Position numbers and translations under genes: made by a program | DNA from: Bacilli bacterium | GTDB taxonomy: Bacteria > Bacillota_I > Bacilli_A > RFN20 > CAG-826 | DNA: 13,981 bases | Assembly: GCA_017619815.1 (NCBI GenBank) | Contig: JAFZRR010000041.1 | Coordinates: 1-13,981, forward strand | Reading direction: 5' to 3' | Notes under the pieces: model-generated | The model's database searches: none | What the model saw: the letters and a program-made list of their open reading frames with translations, nothing else | What the model was told of the DNA's origin: nothing | In this document: positions 13,756 through 13,981 of the stretch, piece by piece | Position numbering within the stretch: position 1 is the stretch's first letter | Layout: every line of letters starts with the position of its first letter

Positions 13756-13790
13756 AAAAGAGAGGGCGATGAGCTTTCTCTTTTTTAATA
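13756..13790 (+). terminator. Terminator after the DUF2442-HTH gene
   Basis: AAAAGAGA (13756-13763) pairs with TCTCTTTT (13777-13784), extended inward by two G-T pairs and a G-C pair, with a 7-base loop, followed by TTAATATT. The A-rich and T-rich flanks would allow action in both directions. Confidence 0.75.
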
Positions 13791-13825
13791 TTCAATCCCC
13801 ATGATTTATTATTTATAAATTATGT

Positions 13826-13854
13826 TTGACAATATATTGCTATCAAAGTATGAT
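13826..13854 (+). promoter_or_regulatory. Strong SigA-type promoter of rplM
   Basis: TTGACA (13826-13831, perfect) and TATGAT (13849-13854, one mismatch) have a 17-base spacer, the closest to consensus in the window. Transcription should start near 13861, giving a leader of about 71 bases. Confidence 0.85.
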
Positions 13855-13857
13855 TTT

Positions 13858-13931
13858 ACTCGGCACAAAAGCTAAATTAGCGAAGTCCCCGGTAAAGACA
13901 GAGTTAGTTTGGAAAAGGAGGATTTTAAGTT
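13858..13931 (+). promoter_or_regulatory. Structured rplM 5' leader, candidate L13 autoregulatory element
   Basis: The leader holds a local hairpin GCTA/TAGC (13871-13874 with 13878-13881), an outer complement ACTC (13858-13861) with GAGT (13901-13904), and a short CGG/CCG pair (13861-13863 with 13889-13891). The ribosome site AAAGGAGG (13914-13921) lies 10 bases before the ATG. In Bacillota the rplM-rpsI message is known to carry an L13 leader, so this is the expected place. I cannot confirm a match to the covariance model by eye, and the outer arm begins slightly before the predicted transcript start. Confidence 0.45.
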
Positions 13932-13981
13932 ATGCAACGTCAAACTACTATTGCGAAAGCAAACGAAATCCAAAGAAAATG
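13932..13981 (+). CDS. rplM: Ribosomal protein L13 (50S), 5' fragment
   Basis: The visible 16 complete codons read MQRQTTIAKANEIQRK, with the next codon beginning TG, which would give the Trp expected in the L13 opening (T-x-x-AKANEVERKW). L13 is an early-assembling large-subunit protein, usually cotranscribed with rpsI. The gene runs off the right edge of the window. In Bacillus it directly follows truA; here three other genes intervene. Identification rests on the short N-terminus, the consensus promoter and the ecf-truA context. Confidence 0.9.
   Translation, partial: MQRQTTIAKANEIQRK

Noticed and set aside
1..13981. Mycoplasma-type code with TGA as tryptophan
   Set aside because: All tryptophans checked use TGG and no gene contains an in-frame TGA, so the standard code explains everything, although TGA is not used as a stop in any gene here.

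Overview
The window looks like chromosomal DNA from a low-GC, strictly anaerobic Bacillota. Gene order is the main clue. cysS-rlmB-(sigH-like sigma factor) and ecfA1-ecfA2-ecfT-truA-...-rplM are two classic Bacilli/Clostridia neighbourhoods, here placed next to each other. A-T-rich promoters, AGGAGG ribosome sites and the DUF6273 surface protein would fit an uncultured gut Bacilli/Erysipelotrichia-like or RF39-like lineage, but this is inference. The code appears standard: Trp is TGG, the complete genes end in TAA or TAG, and none contains an in-frame TGA.

Layout. 1-219 is the end (or all) of an unrecognised ORF followed by a terminator. 292-4577 is a self-contained operon for a trimeric NAD-linked, probably electron-bifurcating [FeFe]-hydrogenase (hydC-hydB-hydA), with its own promoter and a strong terminator. 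4603-6704 holds cysteinyl-tRNA synthetase and a 23S rRNA 2'-O-methyltransferase (rlmB). 6748-7347 is a SigH-like sigma factor whose real 5' end lies 129 bases upstream of its first ATG. It appears to use an ATT start, and its ribosome site is buried in the 3' arm of the rlmB terminator hairpin. 7391-10687 is the energising module of an ECF vitamin/metal transporter (ecfA1, ecfA2, ecfT) plus truA, driven by a promoter that should give a leaderless ecfA1 message. 10746-13739 holds three genes placed between truA and rplM, which are adjacent in many relatives: a YebC/YeeI-type translation factor, a secreted DUF6273 protein with an InlB-like repeat, and a DUF2442-HTH regulator with a probable self-operator. 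The window ends in the consensus promoter, structured leader and first 16 codons of rplM (ribosomal protein L13).

How it fits together. The hydrogenase would reoxidise NADH and reduced ferredoxin to H2 during fermentation; the maturases HydE/F/G are not in the window. Most other genes are translation housekeeping (CysRS, RlmB, TruA, YebC, L13) or nutrient uptake. The less ordinary signals are regulatory: a direct repeat filling the hydrogenase promoter spacer, the hairpin/ATT-start arrangement of the sigma gene, two probable leaderless promoters, and a palindrome inside the promoter of the DUF2442-HTH gene. No CRISPR array, transposon, rRNA or tRNA gene was seen.
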